DNA of 64,000 nt. Origin: an uncultured Bacteroidota bacterium (GTDB lineage Bacteria > Bacteroidota > Bacteroidia > JABEUT01). The notes under the pieces are model-generated. The model was not told where the DNA came from and made no database searches. It was given only the letters and a program-made list of their open reading frames with translations. The first letter of the stretch is position 1; each line of letters begins with the position of its first letter. The stretch covers positions 20,048-84,047 of the forward strand of contig CAIWVW010000007.1 of NCBI GenBank assembly GCA_903916255.1. The letters are read 5' to 3'. A program made the position numbers and the translations under genes. Positions 35,519 through 44,443 of this stretch are shown in pieces.

Positions 35519-38329
35519 ATGAACTATAAAAAGCTACCTTTTTTTATTTCTTTTTTTGCAGTTTGTTTATTGGTATTTGGCACCCGAAGTGCGGTTGCTC
35601 AATCTGCAGATAATTCCTCTGCCGAGAATTTCGAGAACACCTATATTCATTGGTTTTTTGCATTGGATAAAACAAGACTAACCAACAGTATTTCCCGTTC
35701 CGATTTTGATTTATTTACACGCTTTTCCCAAAAGGCAATCGATTCGGTAAGGGCTGATTTTATTCGGCGGATTGGTAATAATGAAATAACAACTTCCAAT
35801 GTTGGGAAATACGAATCAGTATTGGAAAAGGCCATTTTTTCACTTTACGGAAAATATGAAACGATAAAGGAGCTGTATCCTTCATCGGTGGATGAATTCA
35901 GGAATGTAAAAGCGCCATACCTTTCTTCAAACTGTAATTCCGCTTGCAATAATATTGATTTTGAAAGCGGAAACCTATCGGGCTGGAATGCCTATTACGG
36001 TGTTAATGAATCGAGTACCACCGGTAACAATATAGCACTTATTACAGGCGGTCCGGCCGGGGCGGTTACCCATGCTGCAAATGATGCGCTTACAAGCACT
36101 CCGGGCTATTATAATAGTGGTTCTGTCGGGCCGAATCCCAGCCCTGATTACCAGATTAATATTACTTCAGGCAGCCGAGGCGATGCAATTATACCTTCTA
36201 TTCCTGTCGTATCCCCTTTTGGGGGACAGTATTCGGTTATGGTGGGTGACAGCACCCTCGTGAATTACGGTGTTGCTATTCTTTCCCAAACTTTTTTAGT
36301 GGGCACGTCCAATGCAAATTTCACATATCAATATGCCGTTTTTTTAGCTAACCCTATACATAATTATTACCAGCAGCCTTTTTTTAAAGTTGCAGTGCTC
36401 GACGGCAGCGGAGATACCATACCCTATTGCGGGGAATATAGTGTGGTTTCGGGTAATGGAACCCAGAAATTCGACAGTACAATATACAATGAAACTTATC
36501 CGGATGGGAACACGGCTGCTTTTACTGTTTATTATAAAAATTGGAGCATTGTAAATGTTCCGCTTGGAAAGTATGTGGGGCAATGCGTAACCGTTGTTTT
36601 TGAAGCTGTAGATTGTGCTTTGGGCGGACATTTCGGCTATGCCTATGTAGATGCTTCCTGTGCGCCGCTAAATATTATCAGCTCATCTCAGGTGTTTTGC
36701 GGACAGGACAGTATTCAACTTACAGGCCCTGCGGGAGAGAGCACATATTTCTGGACAGGGCCACCCGGAGGTATAATATCCAGCGATTCCGCACGAACTG
36801 TAAGTATCATCGATACGGGTAATTATACATTAATTGTGACACCATTTACAGGAGCTACCTGCAATGATACGCTTAAAATCCATATCGGGAAAACTACTGG
36901 CACACCGCCTAAACCAAGTTTTTTTGCAGATACTATTTGTGTTGGAGGCACTACTAACTTTACCAATACGTCCAATCCTATTTCAGGCGCCAGTTTTTAT
37001 TGGGATTTTTACAATTTAGGAAGCTACCAGGATTCGAGCGTAAACCCAACATGGAAATATAATATACCGGGAATTTACACCGTAAAATTGCACGAGGTAT
37101 TGAACGGCTGTGGAATGGATACCCTTATTAATGTTGTGGTGGATAGCCTTGTTACCACGTCATTCATTTCCGATACTTCCTGCATACGCGATACTGTTTA
37201 CTTTACCAATACCTCAACTGGGGGAGCTACCTCATATCTTTGGAATTTCGGAGACCCTTCATCGGGTGCCAATAACACATCCACTGCCACAAACCCTTTT
37301 CATGTGTATCAAACTGCGGGGACGTATACTGTTACATTAGTTGGGCATAACCCGGGCAAATGTGGTGATTCGGTGAAAGAAATTATGGTGCTATTGCCCA
37401 GTTTAAAGCCTAATATCAGCGGAACAGACAGTGACTGTGCAGGCGATATGGCAATTATTACAGCCAGTGGGGGAACATCTTATAGGTGGAGCACAGGCGC
37501 CGTTACTTCTTCCATAAAAGTTTACCCGACTACCACAACCACGTATACCGTAAAAATTTCTAACAGCAGGTGTTACCTTGATACCACATTTACTGTAATT
37601 GTTAAGCCTACCGGTTCAGGTGCTGTTTCAGGAAAAGGCTCGGTTTGTTTTGGCGATTCTATTGTATTAACGGCTACCGGAGGCGGAACTTATTTATGGA
37701 ATACAGGTGCCACAACCAGTTCGATAATCGTTATTGCCAATAATTTTAAGGATACGGCATATTCCGTTTTCATAAGCAATGGCGATAGTTGTGTAACTAT
37801 TCATAAACACATAAACATCGACTCCATTTCGGGTTTTGCCTGTTGCAGCGATACAATTTTTAGCGGAAATTCCACCACACTTTCCGGCAGTGGAAGTACT
37901 ACTTATTATTGGGAACCACCGGGCGGTTTAAGTTGCGATACATGTCCCAATCCGATAGTTAGCCCCACAGTTACTACTACCTACACATTAATATCCACAA
38001 CAAATGCAGGCTGCTTGGCACAATCATTAGTTACGGTTACCGTTGAAATACCCTGCGATGACTTTTTTGTGCCGAATGTATTTACCCCGAACAACAATGG
38101 GATAAATGACACGTATTTAATAAAGGTGAAGTTTATGTCGGATTATCAAATCGATATTTTTAACCGGTGGGGCAAAAAGGTATTCAGTTCAAATAATCCT
38201 GATAATCCTTGGGATGGAAATATAGATGGAGCGCCAGCCAGTTCAGGTGTGTACTATTACATAATCCGCTCTACCTGCGAAAATGGAAACTCTTTTGAAA
38301 AGCATGGCTTCCTGCAATTGATACGGTAG
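35519..38329 (+). CDS. PKD/Ig-like adhesin-type protein with T9SS type B (CHU_C) sorting domain
   Basis: 936 residues. Signal peptide KLPFFISFFAVCLLVFGTRS then AVAQ. The N-terminal ~130 residues are a helical domain of unknown type (SISRSDFDLFTRFSQKAIDS). Next comes a jelly-roll-like region with NIDFESGNLSGWNAYYG, then repeated Ig-like and PKD units (TTNFTNTSNPISGASFYWDF, TNTSTGGATSYLWNFGDPSS, AGTYTVTLVGH). The C-terminal ~90 residues are the gliding motility-associated/type B domain (VPNVFTPNNNGINDTYLIKV, DIFNRWGKKVFSSNNPDNPW, DGNIDGAPASSGVYYYII). Expected to be exported by T9SS and displayed on the surface. Confidence 0.92.
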   Translation: MNYKKLPFFISFFAVCLLVFGTRSAVAQSADNSSAENFENTYIHWFFALDKTRLTNSISRSDFDLFTRFSQKAIDSVRADFIRRIGNNEITTSNVGKYESVLEKAIFSLYGKYETIKELYPSSVDEFRNVKAPYLSSNCNSACNNIDFESGNLSGWNAYYGVNESSTTGNNIALITGGPAGAVTHAANDALTSTPGYYNSGSVGPNPSPDYQINITSGSRGDAIIPSIPVVSPFGGQYSVMVGDSTLVNYGVAILSQTFLVGTSNANFTYQYAVFLANPIHNYYQQPFFKVAVLDGSGDTIPYCGEYSVVSGNGTQKFDSTIYNETYPDGNTAAFTVYYKNWSIVNVPLGKYVGQCVTVVFEAVDCALGGHFGYAYVDASCAPLNIISSSQVFCGQDSIQLTGPAGESTYFWTGPPGGIISSDSARTVSIIDTGNYTLIVTPFTGATCNDTLKIHIGKTTGTPPKPSFFADTICVGGTTNFTNTSNPISGASFYWDFYNLGSYQDSSVNPTWKYNIPGIYTVKLHEVLNGCGMDTLINVVVDSLVTTSFISDTSCIRDTVYFTNTSTGGATSYLWNFGDPSSGANNTSTATNPFHVYQTAGTYTVTLVGHNPGKCGDSVKEIMVLLPSLKPNISGTDSDCAGDMAIITASGGTSYRWSTGAVTSSIKVYPTTTTTYTVKISNSRCYLDTTFTVIVKPTGSGAVSGKGSVCFGDSIVLTATGGGTYLWNTGATTSSIIVIANNFKDTAYSVFISNGDSCVTIHKHINIDSISGFACCSDTIFSGNSTTLSGSGSTTYYWEPPGGLSCDTCPNPIVSPTVTTTYTLISTTNAGCLAQSLVTVTVEIPCDDFFVPNVFTPNNNGINDTYLIKVKFMSDYQIDIFNRWGKKVFSSNNPDNPWDGNIDGAPASSGVYYYIIRSTCENGNSFEKHGFLQLIR

Positions 38330-38341
38330 AATATAAATATT

Positions 38342-38384
38342 AAAAAAGGGAGAATGGAAAATCATTTTCCATTCTCCCTTTTTT
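38342..38384. terminator. Perfect 20-base hairpin between convergent genes (bidirectional terminator)
   Basis: AAAAAAGGGAGAATGGAAAA pairs exactly with its complement across a 3-base loop (TCA). It has A-runs on one side and T-runs on the other, so it can end transcripts from both the T9SS protein and the OsmC gene. Confidence 0.88.
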
Positions 38385-38392
38385 AATTATTT

Positions 38393-38800
38393 TCAGCCTT
38401 GCACTTCCATCGTAATATTCGTGTTCAATACCTTTGAAATAGGGCAATTGGCCTTTGCATCTTCTGCATGTTTCTTAAAGTCTTCGCTGCTGCAATTCGG
38501 AACTGTTCCTTTTACAACTAAGTGAGAATTGGTGATAGCTCCGTTATCAAGTGTTACGGCGCAAGTTGTTTCAAGTGAAGCGGGAGTAAAGCCTGCTCCG
38601 CCCAAAACAAAGCATAGTTTCATGGTAAAGCATCCTGCATGTGCTGCTGCAATAAGCTCTTCGGGATTGGTTCCAACTCCGTTTTCAAAGCGGCTTAAAT
38701 AAGAATATTGGGTTTTGTTAAGTGTGGTGCTTTGCGTGGTAAGGTTTCCGTTTCCTTCTTTTCCTGTGCCGTTCCATACGGCTGTAGCTGTGCGTTTCAT
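38393..38800 (-). CDS. OsmC family peroxiredoxin
   Basis: 135 residues. Typical start MKRTATAVWNGTGKEGNGNL, then a strand region GVGTNPEELIAAAHAGCFTM with the peroxidatic cysteine and an HAEDAKANCPISKVLN segment with the resolving cysteine. Belongs to the OsmC branch of organic-hydroperoxide reductases; distinct from the other OsmC-like gene at 10.8-11.2 kb. A TATCTTTG box lies 34 bases upstream. Confidence 0.93.
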   Translation of the reverse strand: MKRTATAVWNGTGKEGNGNLTTQSTTLNKTQYSYLSRFENGVGTNPEELIAAAHAGCFTMKLCFVLGGAGFTPASLETTCAVTLDNGAITNSHLVVKGTVPNCSSEDFKKHAEDAKANCPISKVLNTNITMEVQG

Positions 38801-38834
38801 AGGGTATGAGTAATTAAATGGTTAAGTTATCTGC

Positions 38835-38842
38835 CAAAGATA
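38835..38842 (-). promoter_or_regulatory. Bacteroidota -7 box of osmC-like gene
   Basis: The reverse complement is TATCTTTG, an exact match to TAnnTTTG. Confidence 0.5.
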
Positions 38843-38875
38843 TGCAATAAATAATAACAATAGTTGAAGAGGCTA

Positions 38876-39454
38876 TTATCCTTTAAATGGAGCGATATGT
38901 TCTGTAAGTAAAGGAAAAAACGCCATGAAATCGCGGTTGTAGATTTCAGGATTATTTTCCAACTCTATAGCCGCACTATCCATCGGGAAATAATATTTCA
39001 TACGCTTCGACATTCCCGCCAACGCGTCTTTTATATGCTCTTTTTTGCGGTAGGACAGCAGCCAGTTTTCACGGCTCATATACGTTGAAATAACAAGGCT
39101 TTCCTTTGGCATTTTATCCAAATGCTTATTAAGCGTTTCATAGGTATTAATACAAAATTCTTCGAGGCTTATTTCGGAAAAAGCACTCCAGTTATTTGCC
39201 AAGAAATAATCGTAAAACATGTCGGTTATTACGCCTGAATATTTGCCATAATTAGGCCGGAGGCGATGCACGCTTTGAAGATAAATGGGATTGTTGTCCG
39301 AAAAATAATCCACCTCGCGGTGCATCAGAATACCTTTGCTTATTTTATCAGGATAGGTAGAGTATTTGCTCCCTTTTACTGCGTCGGCAATAAAGTTTCC
39401 AATTAAAAGTTCTTCATCTTCTCCGGCCAGAAAGAGATGTGCCAAAAAGTTCAC
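38876..39454 (-). CDS. ACP phosphodiesterase-like protein (DUF479)
   Basis: 192 residues. Starts MNFLAHLFLAGEDEELLIGN and continues with HREVDYFSDNNPIYLQSVHR and GVITDMFYDYFLANNW, the conserved HD-like metal-binding pattern of the AcpH/DUF479 family. E. coli AcpH removes phosphopantetheine from acyl carrier protein; whether this homologue does so is inferred. It starts 6 bases after the YqgE stop, so it probably belongs to the ribH-yqgE operon. Confidence 0.88.
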   Translation of the reverse strand: MNFLAHLFLAGEDEELLIGNFIADAVKGSKYSTYPDKISKGILMHREVDYFSDNNPIYLQSVHRLRPNYGKYSGVITDMFYDYFLANNWSAFSEISLEEFCINTYETLNKHLDKMPKESLVISTYMSRENWLLSYRKKEHIKDALAGMSKRMKYYFPMDSAAIELENNPEIYNRDFMAFFPLLTEHIAPFKG

Positions 39455-39460
39455 CTTTCG

Positions 39461-40060
39461 TTAGTTTAGTGTTGGGTCCTCCGGAAAATCGGCCACCATG
39501 GAATATTTGCCGCCAAGGTCTTTCAATATGTTTTTCCAGAGGTTGCTGTTGTCTTTCATCACAAGTGATTTTACCGCCGGGGTAATAATCCATGCGTGTT
39601 GTTTCATTTCGCTTTTCAACTGTCCGGCTGTCCAGCCTGCATAGCCTGCAAAAAAACGGATTTGGGTTGTTTTAACTTTGCCAATTCTAAGCAGGTCTTT
39701 CAGGGTTTCGAAATCGCCGCCCATATAAACACCATTCATAATCTCTATGCTGCCTTCCAGTTTATCGCCAAGGGTATGAATATAAAATAGCAACTCTGTA
39801 CTAACCGGCCCGCCATAGAATAGTGTGTCCTCAAATTCCGGAAAATCATCGATGGCTTGGGTAGGTTTAATAGCCAGTTTACGGTTCAGAATAAATCCCA
39901 TAGTGCCTTTGTCGCTGTGTTCTGTAACCAATACAACGGCTCGTTTAAACTCGGGGCTTTCCATAAAAGGTTCCGCCAATAAGAGCACGCCGGGTTCGGG
40001 TTTCATCTGTTTTTCGAAAATAGATGAAAAATCAGTTATGTTATCGTGGTTATCGGGCAT
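39461..40060 (-). CDS. YqgE/AlgH family protein
   Basis: 199 residues. The hallmark is PEPGVLLLAEPFMESPEFKR followed by AVVLVTEHSDKGTMGFILNR, then DTLFYGGPVSTELLFYIHTL and FFAGYAGWTAGQLKSEMKQH. The family (DUF179) has no settled function. The start overlaps the 3' end of ribH by 11 bases, so translation is probably coupled. Confidence 0.94.
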   Translation of the reverse strand: MPDNHDNITDFSSIFEKQMKPEPGVLLLAEPFMESPEFKRAVVLVTEHSDKGTMGFILNRKLAIKPTQAIDDFPEFEDTLFYGGPVSTELLFYIHTLGDKLEGSIEIMNGVYMGGDFETLKDLLRIGKVKTTQIRFFAGYAGWTAGQLKSEMKQHAWIITPAVKSLVMKDNSNLWKNILKDLGGKYSMVADFPEDPTLN

Positions 40061-40550
40061 TCTCCGTAGTCAGCTTGTTACGTAATTCAATCATTTCGAG
40101 GGCTGTATTAGCTGCATCGGCGCCTTTATTACCATGTTTGCCGCCGCTGCGTTGTTTGGCTTGTTTCAGGTTATCAGTTGTTAAAACGCCAAATATAACG
40201 GGAATATTGTGTGCCAGGTTCAATTGCATAATTCCATCGGCTACCGCTTTTGATATATAATTGAAATGGGGTGTTTCACCACGGATGATACATCCCAGGC
40301 AAATTACCGCATCAGGGGCATAGGTTTTAATGGCCCATTGGGCACCAAGAGGAAGTTCATAACTGCCCGGTACATTTAAAACTTCCATTGCAAAGGAATC
40401 TATTTCGGTATTCTCGAACACGGTAAATACCCCTTCTAAAAGGGCATCGGTAACATCCTTATGCCATTGGGAAACTACCACGCAAACTTTCAATTCTTTC
40501 CCTGTGAAAAGGGGAGCGGCTTTTTTCTTGTTTGCTTTCCTGGTAGCCAT
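40050..40550 (-). CDS. ribH: 6,7-dimethyl-8-ribityllumazine synthase
   Basis: 166 residues. It condenses 5-amino-6-ribitylaminouracil with dihydroxybutanone phosphate, the penultimate step of riboflavin synthesis, usually as a large cage. Family motifs are CVVVSQWHKDVTDALLEGVF, VPGSYELPLGAQWAIKTY, ICLGCIIRGETPHFNYISKA and PVIFGVLTTDNLKQAKQRSG. The N-terminus is Lys-rich. No other rib gene is next to it. Confidence 0.97.
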   Translation of the reverse strand: MATRKANKKKAAPLFTGKELKVCVVVSQWHKDVTDALLEGVFTVFENTEIDSFAMEVLNVPGSYELPLGAQWAIKTYAPDAVICLGCIIRGETPHFNYISKAVADGIMQLNLAHNIPVIFGVLTTDNLKQAKQRSGGKHGNKGADAANTALEMIELRNKLTTENAR

Positions 40551-40558
40551 GTTAATTA

Positions 40559-40625
40559 GTTAAAAGTTGAAAGTGTATAAAGAAGAAAAGTCCGGGCTTT
40601 AAAAACTTTAGGAACTTTTTACTTT
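40559..40625. repeat. AAAGT-type dispersed repeat between TPR gene and ribH
   Basis: The gap contains TTAAAAGTTGAAAGTGTATAAAGAAGAAAAG and a diverged second half. It is the same family as the repeats at 4.1, 25.6 and 63.8 kb. Confidence 0.55.
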
Positions 40626-40631
40626 ACGAAC

Positions 40632-41309
40632 TTATTTTGCGGTTTTCGCCTGTGCCCTGGCAATATATTTATCTATATCGTTGGCCTGTGCGTAGTTGAA
40701 GTATTGTTTCTGTATGGTTTGATATATGTTCAGCGCATTGGTATAATCACCCTTCACTTCATATGCCTGAGCTGCCTTTTTCAAATACATGGGAGCCGTA
40801 TAGTCGTTATCGCTTTTCTTTACAGCTTCCATATAGTATTCGATAGCTTTATCTGTATTGTTCAACTGCATTTCAGCATCGCCTTCCACACCAACGGCAT
40901 TGGCGCTTACCAATACATCATGGGCATCAAATTTTTCTAAATTATCAATTGCTTGCTGATAGTTTCCTTTTTGATAGTAGCACATACCAAGGTAGTAATT
41001 GGCAAGGTGTCCGGCAGGGGTCCAGCCATATTGGTCGGCAATATCCTGAAAACCTAAATTGGCTCCATCACCCTTAATAGCTCTGTTAACAGAGTCCATT
41101 GCAAAATAATTTTGCGCCCTGCGCATGGCCATTTCAGCATCTTGTTCCTGCGAAGGTATATACCAGTATTTGAATGTAACAAAGCCACCGATAAGAACCG
41201 TAACTATGATAGAAATAATAGAAATGGTTTTTTTGTTGTCATCCAGGTAGTTTTGAACGCGGTCCCACCTTTGTTCAACATTCATTAGAGGGTCATTTTT
41301 TTGTGCCAT
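40632..41309 (-). CDS. Membrane-anchored tetratricopeptide repeat protein
   Basis: 225 residues. A short cytoplasmic N-terminus (LMNVEQRWDRVQNYLDDNKK) is followed by one membrane helix (TISIISIIVTVLIGGFVTFK) and then three or four TPR units: GHLANYYLGMCYYQKGNYQQ, GDAEMQLNNTDKAIEYYMEA, YLKKAAQAYEVKGDYTNALN. The topology is like YfgM, which helps proteins pass from the Sec machinery. That role is only an analogy here. Followed by ribH after a repeat-filled gap. Confidence 0.85.
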   Translation of the reverse strand: MAQKNDPLMNVEQRWDRVQNYLDDNKKTISIISIIVTVLIGGFVTFKYWYIPSQEQDAEMAMRRAQNYFAMDSVNRAIKGDGANLGFQDIADQYGWTPAGHLANYYLGMCYYQKGNYQQAIDNLEKFDAHDVLVSANAVGVEGDAEMQLNNTDKAIEYYMEAVKKSDNDYTAPMYLKKAAQAYEVKGDYTNALNIYQTIQKQYFNYAQANDIDKYIARAQAKTAK

Positions 41310-41742
41310 GTGCTTTAATACTTTTTTTGAAGCGGCAAAAATAGCCTTTTTTGGGTAATGGCAGACAAACTGGTATAATTTTGAACGTCGGGTATCGAAT
41401 TTCGAATGAAATCAGGTATCAATAATGCTGTTAATGTCAATAGGTTTTACTTTAAATTCTAATGGTTTTGAAAACCTAAATGATGTGATTTTATGGTGGG
41501 GGTGAGGTAATGAATATGTGTATTTTATTATAATAATCAAAAACTTACGGTAAAACGGATGTTGGAAAACTATTGATGCATTTTTTTAGCAATTGCAAAT
41601 TGGCGGCTCAAAGGGCTTCTTGGTAATAACAAATAAATTCATGCCATATATCAACATTAAAATGTTAGGTAATAGCTTAAGTCCATTTTTTAATTGAATA
41701 AAATATGTCTAACTTTACCATTCAATACTAATTATCCTGTTT
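41310..41742. other. Non-coding gap, AT-rich
   Basis: 433 bases between divergent genes. It holds a minus-strand box (TATTTTTG complement at 41336-41343) for the TPR gene and a weak TAACTTTA before the peptidase start. I see no ORF, RNA gene or strong hairpin. The sequence is very AT-rich with no clear repeats. Confidence 0.5.
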
Positions 41743-43959
41743 ATGAGAAAATTACTTTTTGTATGTGTGGCTGTTTTAGCGGGTTTAAACTCCTTTGGCC
41801 AATCTGTTACCAAAATGGATTATTATCTGGCAACAAAGGATGATGCATATAAAACCAGAATGGCTGAAGCCAAAACAATGCTCCCAATTTTAATAGAGGG
41901 AAACATTAGTACAATCAAGCAACTGGTTAAGGAAAACGGGGGCACATTTAAATATTCTTACGGAAATATTGCTGCTATAGTTATTCCTGTAAGCGCTTTG
42001 CCTGCGTTTAATAGTAATAAAGAAGTAATCAGAATGGAGGGGGCGCCCCAGCATTATGTACCCTGTAATGATACAATGCGCAAAAGAAACAGCATTGTAC
42101 AGGTTCAGCAAGGTAAATTTCCGCTGACACAAAAGTATAACGGAAAAGGAATTGTTATAGGCTTTGTAGATACCGGGATAGATTATAAACATCCCGATTT
42201 TATCGATTCTACGGGTCATTCGAGGGTGAAATATTATTGGGACCAGAATCAGCCTATCGGAATATTTACTCCCTTGCCTTATGGATATGGACAAGCATGG
42301 ACTGAAGCGGAAATAGATGCGGATTTGGCAAATGATACTTCTTCGTATGATGACTACAGCCATGGAAGTAATGTTGCAGGAGTGGCCTGTTCAAATGGAA
42401 GAGCGAATGGATTGGAGGAAGGGGGATGTCCTTCATCTGATATAGTTTTTGTTGCTTTAAATTTTAACGGACCTGCAAGTGATTTAACCGATGCTATAAA
42501 TTATATTTATACTGTTGCCGACAGCCTTAACGAACCATGTGTCCTGAATGCCAGTTTGGGTTCTTACGATGGTTCGCATGACGGATTGGATTTGCAGGCG
42601 CTGATGATAGACAGCATGATTCTTGCCAAACAACCGGGGCGTGTATTTGTAGCAGCTGCGGGTAATGCCGGAGGAATTCCTTTTCACCTGCACGATTCGT
42701 TGCCAAATGCAACCGACAGCACCTGCACTTGGTTTTCGTATGATGCGGGAAATGGCAATGTGGATATACAATTATTTGCTAATGTGGCTGATTTTAATAA
42801 TATCAATTTTGCTATTGAGTGCGATAAGGTTACTCCGGGCTCCTATTCCACAAGGGCAAGAACCATATTTTCCAATATAAGCGCTCACCTTGCTCATATT
42901 GATTCAACCTATTTGGTAAACGCTGCACATGACACAATTGCCAAAGTGAAGTACTACGCTCAAATTTATTATCCCGGAAATTATTCGATGGAGTATGTTA
43001 TTACTACCGATTCTACCAGTTCTGCTTATAACTGGATGTTAATTACAAAAGGGCAGGGAAGATTTGATTCCTGGGATTGGTATTCAACTGTGGATATAGT
43101 GGATACGTCAGGGTTCTTGTTAAATCAAACAAAATATCCTGAAATGCAGCATTATGTAATGCCGGATGTAAACCAAACTATTTGCAGCAGTTTCCAATGT
43201 TCACCGGATGTGATTACCGTTGCTAATTATAATAACCGAGCATGTTATGAAGATTCGCAGTTGCGCGATACATGTTATGCAAAAGTTCCCGGTGCGCTTG
43301 CTCCATCTTCCAGTTGGGGGCCTACCCGGAATTATACATTAATTAAACCAGATATTGGAGGAGCAGGTGCTGTTATTATGTCGGCTCTTGCAACCGACTG
43401 GCAGGCCGCTTATTTAAGCGGCGCTCCTACCGCCTGCGACCCGGGCGGATGGCACGAAGAGGACGGAGGCACCTCTTTAGCAAGCCCAGGTGTAGCAGCC
43501 GTTGCGGCTTTATATTTGGAAAAGAACCCTACCGTTAAGAACCATGAAGTGTGGTATGCAATTACCCATTGCGATTCTGTAGATGGATTTACCGGTGCTT
43601 GCCCTAACTATAAATTCGGATACGGTAAGGTAAACGCATTTAAAGCCCTTACAAAATGTTCTCCTCCTGCCGCTGTGCCTGAAGTTGCAGAACCAGCTAA
43701 TGTTGCCATTCTTAAAGCATATCCTAATCCGGTTATATCGAGCACTACCGTTGAATATGACTTTTCCGGCATTAGGAATTTCACTCAGGCGCAAATTGAA
43801 TTTTATGATGTTTTAGGCAAGAAAGTGAAGACTGTTTTGTTGAGTAGCAATTCCGGAACAGTAAATATTACGAAGAATACACTCTCATCAGGAATGTATT
43901 TCTACAGCCTTATTGTAGACGGCTCCCGCATTAAGACTGAGAAATTGGATGTTCTTTAA
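41743..43959 (+). CDS. Subtilisin-like S8 serine peptidase with T9SS type A sorting domain
   Basis: 738 residues. Signal peptide MRKLLFVCVAVLAGLNSFGQ, a short propeptide-like region (about 45-100), then the S8 domain with Asp in VIGFVDTGIDYKHPDF, His in SHGSNVAGVACSNGRA, oxyanion Asn in AAAGNAGG and catalytic Ser in GGTSLASPGVAAVAALYLEK. A ~150-residue insertion sits between the oxyanion region and the Ser. The C-terminal ~80 residues (LKAYPNPVISSTTVEYDFSG ... SGMYFYSLIVDG) are a type A domain. A secreted protease; substrate unknown. Confidence 0.95.
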   Translation: MRKLLFVCVAVLAGLNSFGQSVTKMDYYLATKDDAYKTRMAEAKTMLPILIEGNISTIKQLVKENGGTFKYSYGNIAAIVIPVSALPAFNSNKEVIRMEGAPQHYVPCNDTMRKRNSIVQVQQGKFPLTQKYNGKGIVIGFVDTGIDYKHPDFIDSTGHSRVKYYWDQNQPIGIFTPLPYGYGQAWTEAEIDADLANDTSSYDDYSHGSNVAGVACSNGRANGLEEGGCPSSDIVFVALNFNGPASDLTDAINYIYTVADSLNEPCVLNASLGSYDGSHDGLDLQALMIDSMILAKQPGRVFVAAAGNAGGIPFHLHDSLPNATDSTCTWFSYDAGNGNVDIQLFANVADFNNINFAIECDKVTPGSYSTRARTIFSNISAHLAHIDSTYLVNAAHDTIAKVKYYAQIYYPGNYSMEYVITTDSTSSAYNWMLITKGQGRFDSWDWYSTVDIVDTSGFLLNQTKYPEMQHYVMPDVNQTICSSFQCSPDVITVANYNNRACYEDSQLRDTCYAKVPGALAPSSSWGPTRNYTLIKPDIGGAGAVIMSALATDWQAAYLSGAPTACDPGGWHEEDGGTSLASPGVAAVAALYLEKNPTVKNHEVWYAITHCDSVDGFTGACPNYKFGYGKVNAFKALTKCSPPAAVPEVAEPANVAILKAYPNPVISSTTVEYDFSGIRNFTQAQIEFYDVLGKKVKTVLLSSNSGTVNITKNTLSSGMYFYSLIVDGSRIKTEKLDVL

Positions 43960-43980
43960 TTAGTAATTTGTGAGTAATTG

Positions 43981-44058
43981 CGTCATTGCGAGGCTTTGCG
44001 AAGCAAACTTGCCCTTATACTCATACACATAAGGTTGCTTCACTTCGTTCACAATGAC
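43981..44058. repeat. REP-like interrupted palindrome
   Basis: GTCATTGCGAGGCTTTGCGA on the left pairs with TTCGTTCACAATGAC-type sequence on the right across a spacer TTGCCCTTATACTCATACAC. I recognise this as a common dispersed palindromic repeat in environmental Bacteroidota and other bacteria. It lies just after the T9SS peptidase. A fragment seems to sit at 63931-63967. Confidence 0.65.
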
Positions 44059-44082
44059 AAAAGGTAATTAATCTCTTTTCTC

Positions 44083-44090
44083 TATCTTTG
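44083..44090 (+). promoter_or_regulatory. Bacteroidota -7 box, almost at the start codon
   Basis: TATCTTTG ends 7 bases before the ATG at 44098, so the mRNA is probably leaderless or nearly so. Confidence 0.5.
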
Positions 44091-44097
44091 CCCTACT

Positions 44098-44379
44098 ATG
44101 AAGAAATTTTTTGAAAAGGTTTTTATGATATCCATGATATTTGGCGTGGTGGCTGTGTTTTTCTGTTTGTTAACTATTGCCAATCCAACAAGGCCGCAAT
44201 TTATTCTTTTGGCTTTGTCGGCAGGCTTTTTCGGTTTTATTTTAGGTTGCCTCCATATTTTTTCCGTTCAAAGGTATGAGGTGAAACAGGCTCCGACTGC
44301 TATGCTGTTGTTAAGCCTTTTTCTCAACTCTGTTCCGCTCATCTATATGATGATAGTGGTTACACAAGCTCATAAGTGA
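44098..44379 (+). CDS. Small three-helix membrane protein (unknown)
   Basis: 93 residues with three hydrophobic segments: VFMISMIFGVVAVFFCLLTI, FILLALSAGFFGFILGCLHI and AMLLLSLFLNSVPLIYMMIV. No family recognised. It precedes recQ with a 64-base AT-rich gap and probably shares a transcript with it. Confidence 0.7.
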   Translation: MKKFFEKVFMISMIFGVVAVFFCLLTIANPTRPQFILLALSAGFFGFILGCLHIFSVQRYEVKQAPTAMLLLSLFLNSVPLIYMMIVVTQAHK

Positions 44380-44443
44380 AAAATGAATAACGAAAAATTA
44401 AAAATGAGATTCAATAATTTTTCATTTTTCACTTTTAATTTGA
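44380..44443. repeat. AT-rich low-complexity spacer
   Basis: Inverted-looking stretches of AAAAATGAATAACGAAAAATTAAAAATGAG and TTTTTCATTTTTCACTTTTAA can pair with each other. Similar sequence occurs at 5.0 kb. Confidence 0.4.

Noticed and set aside
41890-42363. 157-residue minus-strand ORF inside the subtilase gene
   Set aside because: Covers the Asp and His catalytic motifs of the subtilase on the other strand, so it is a shadow.
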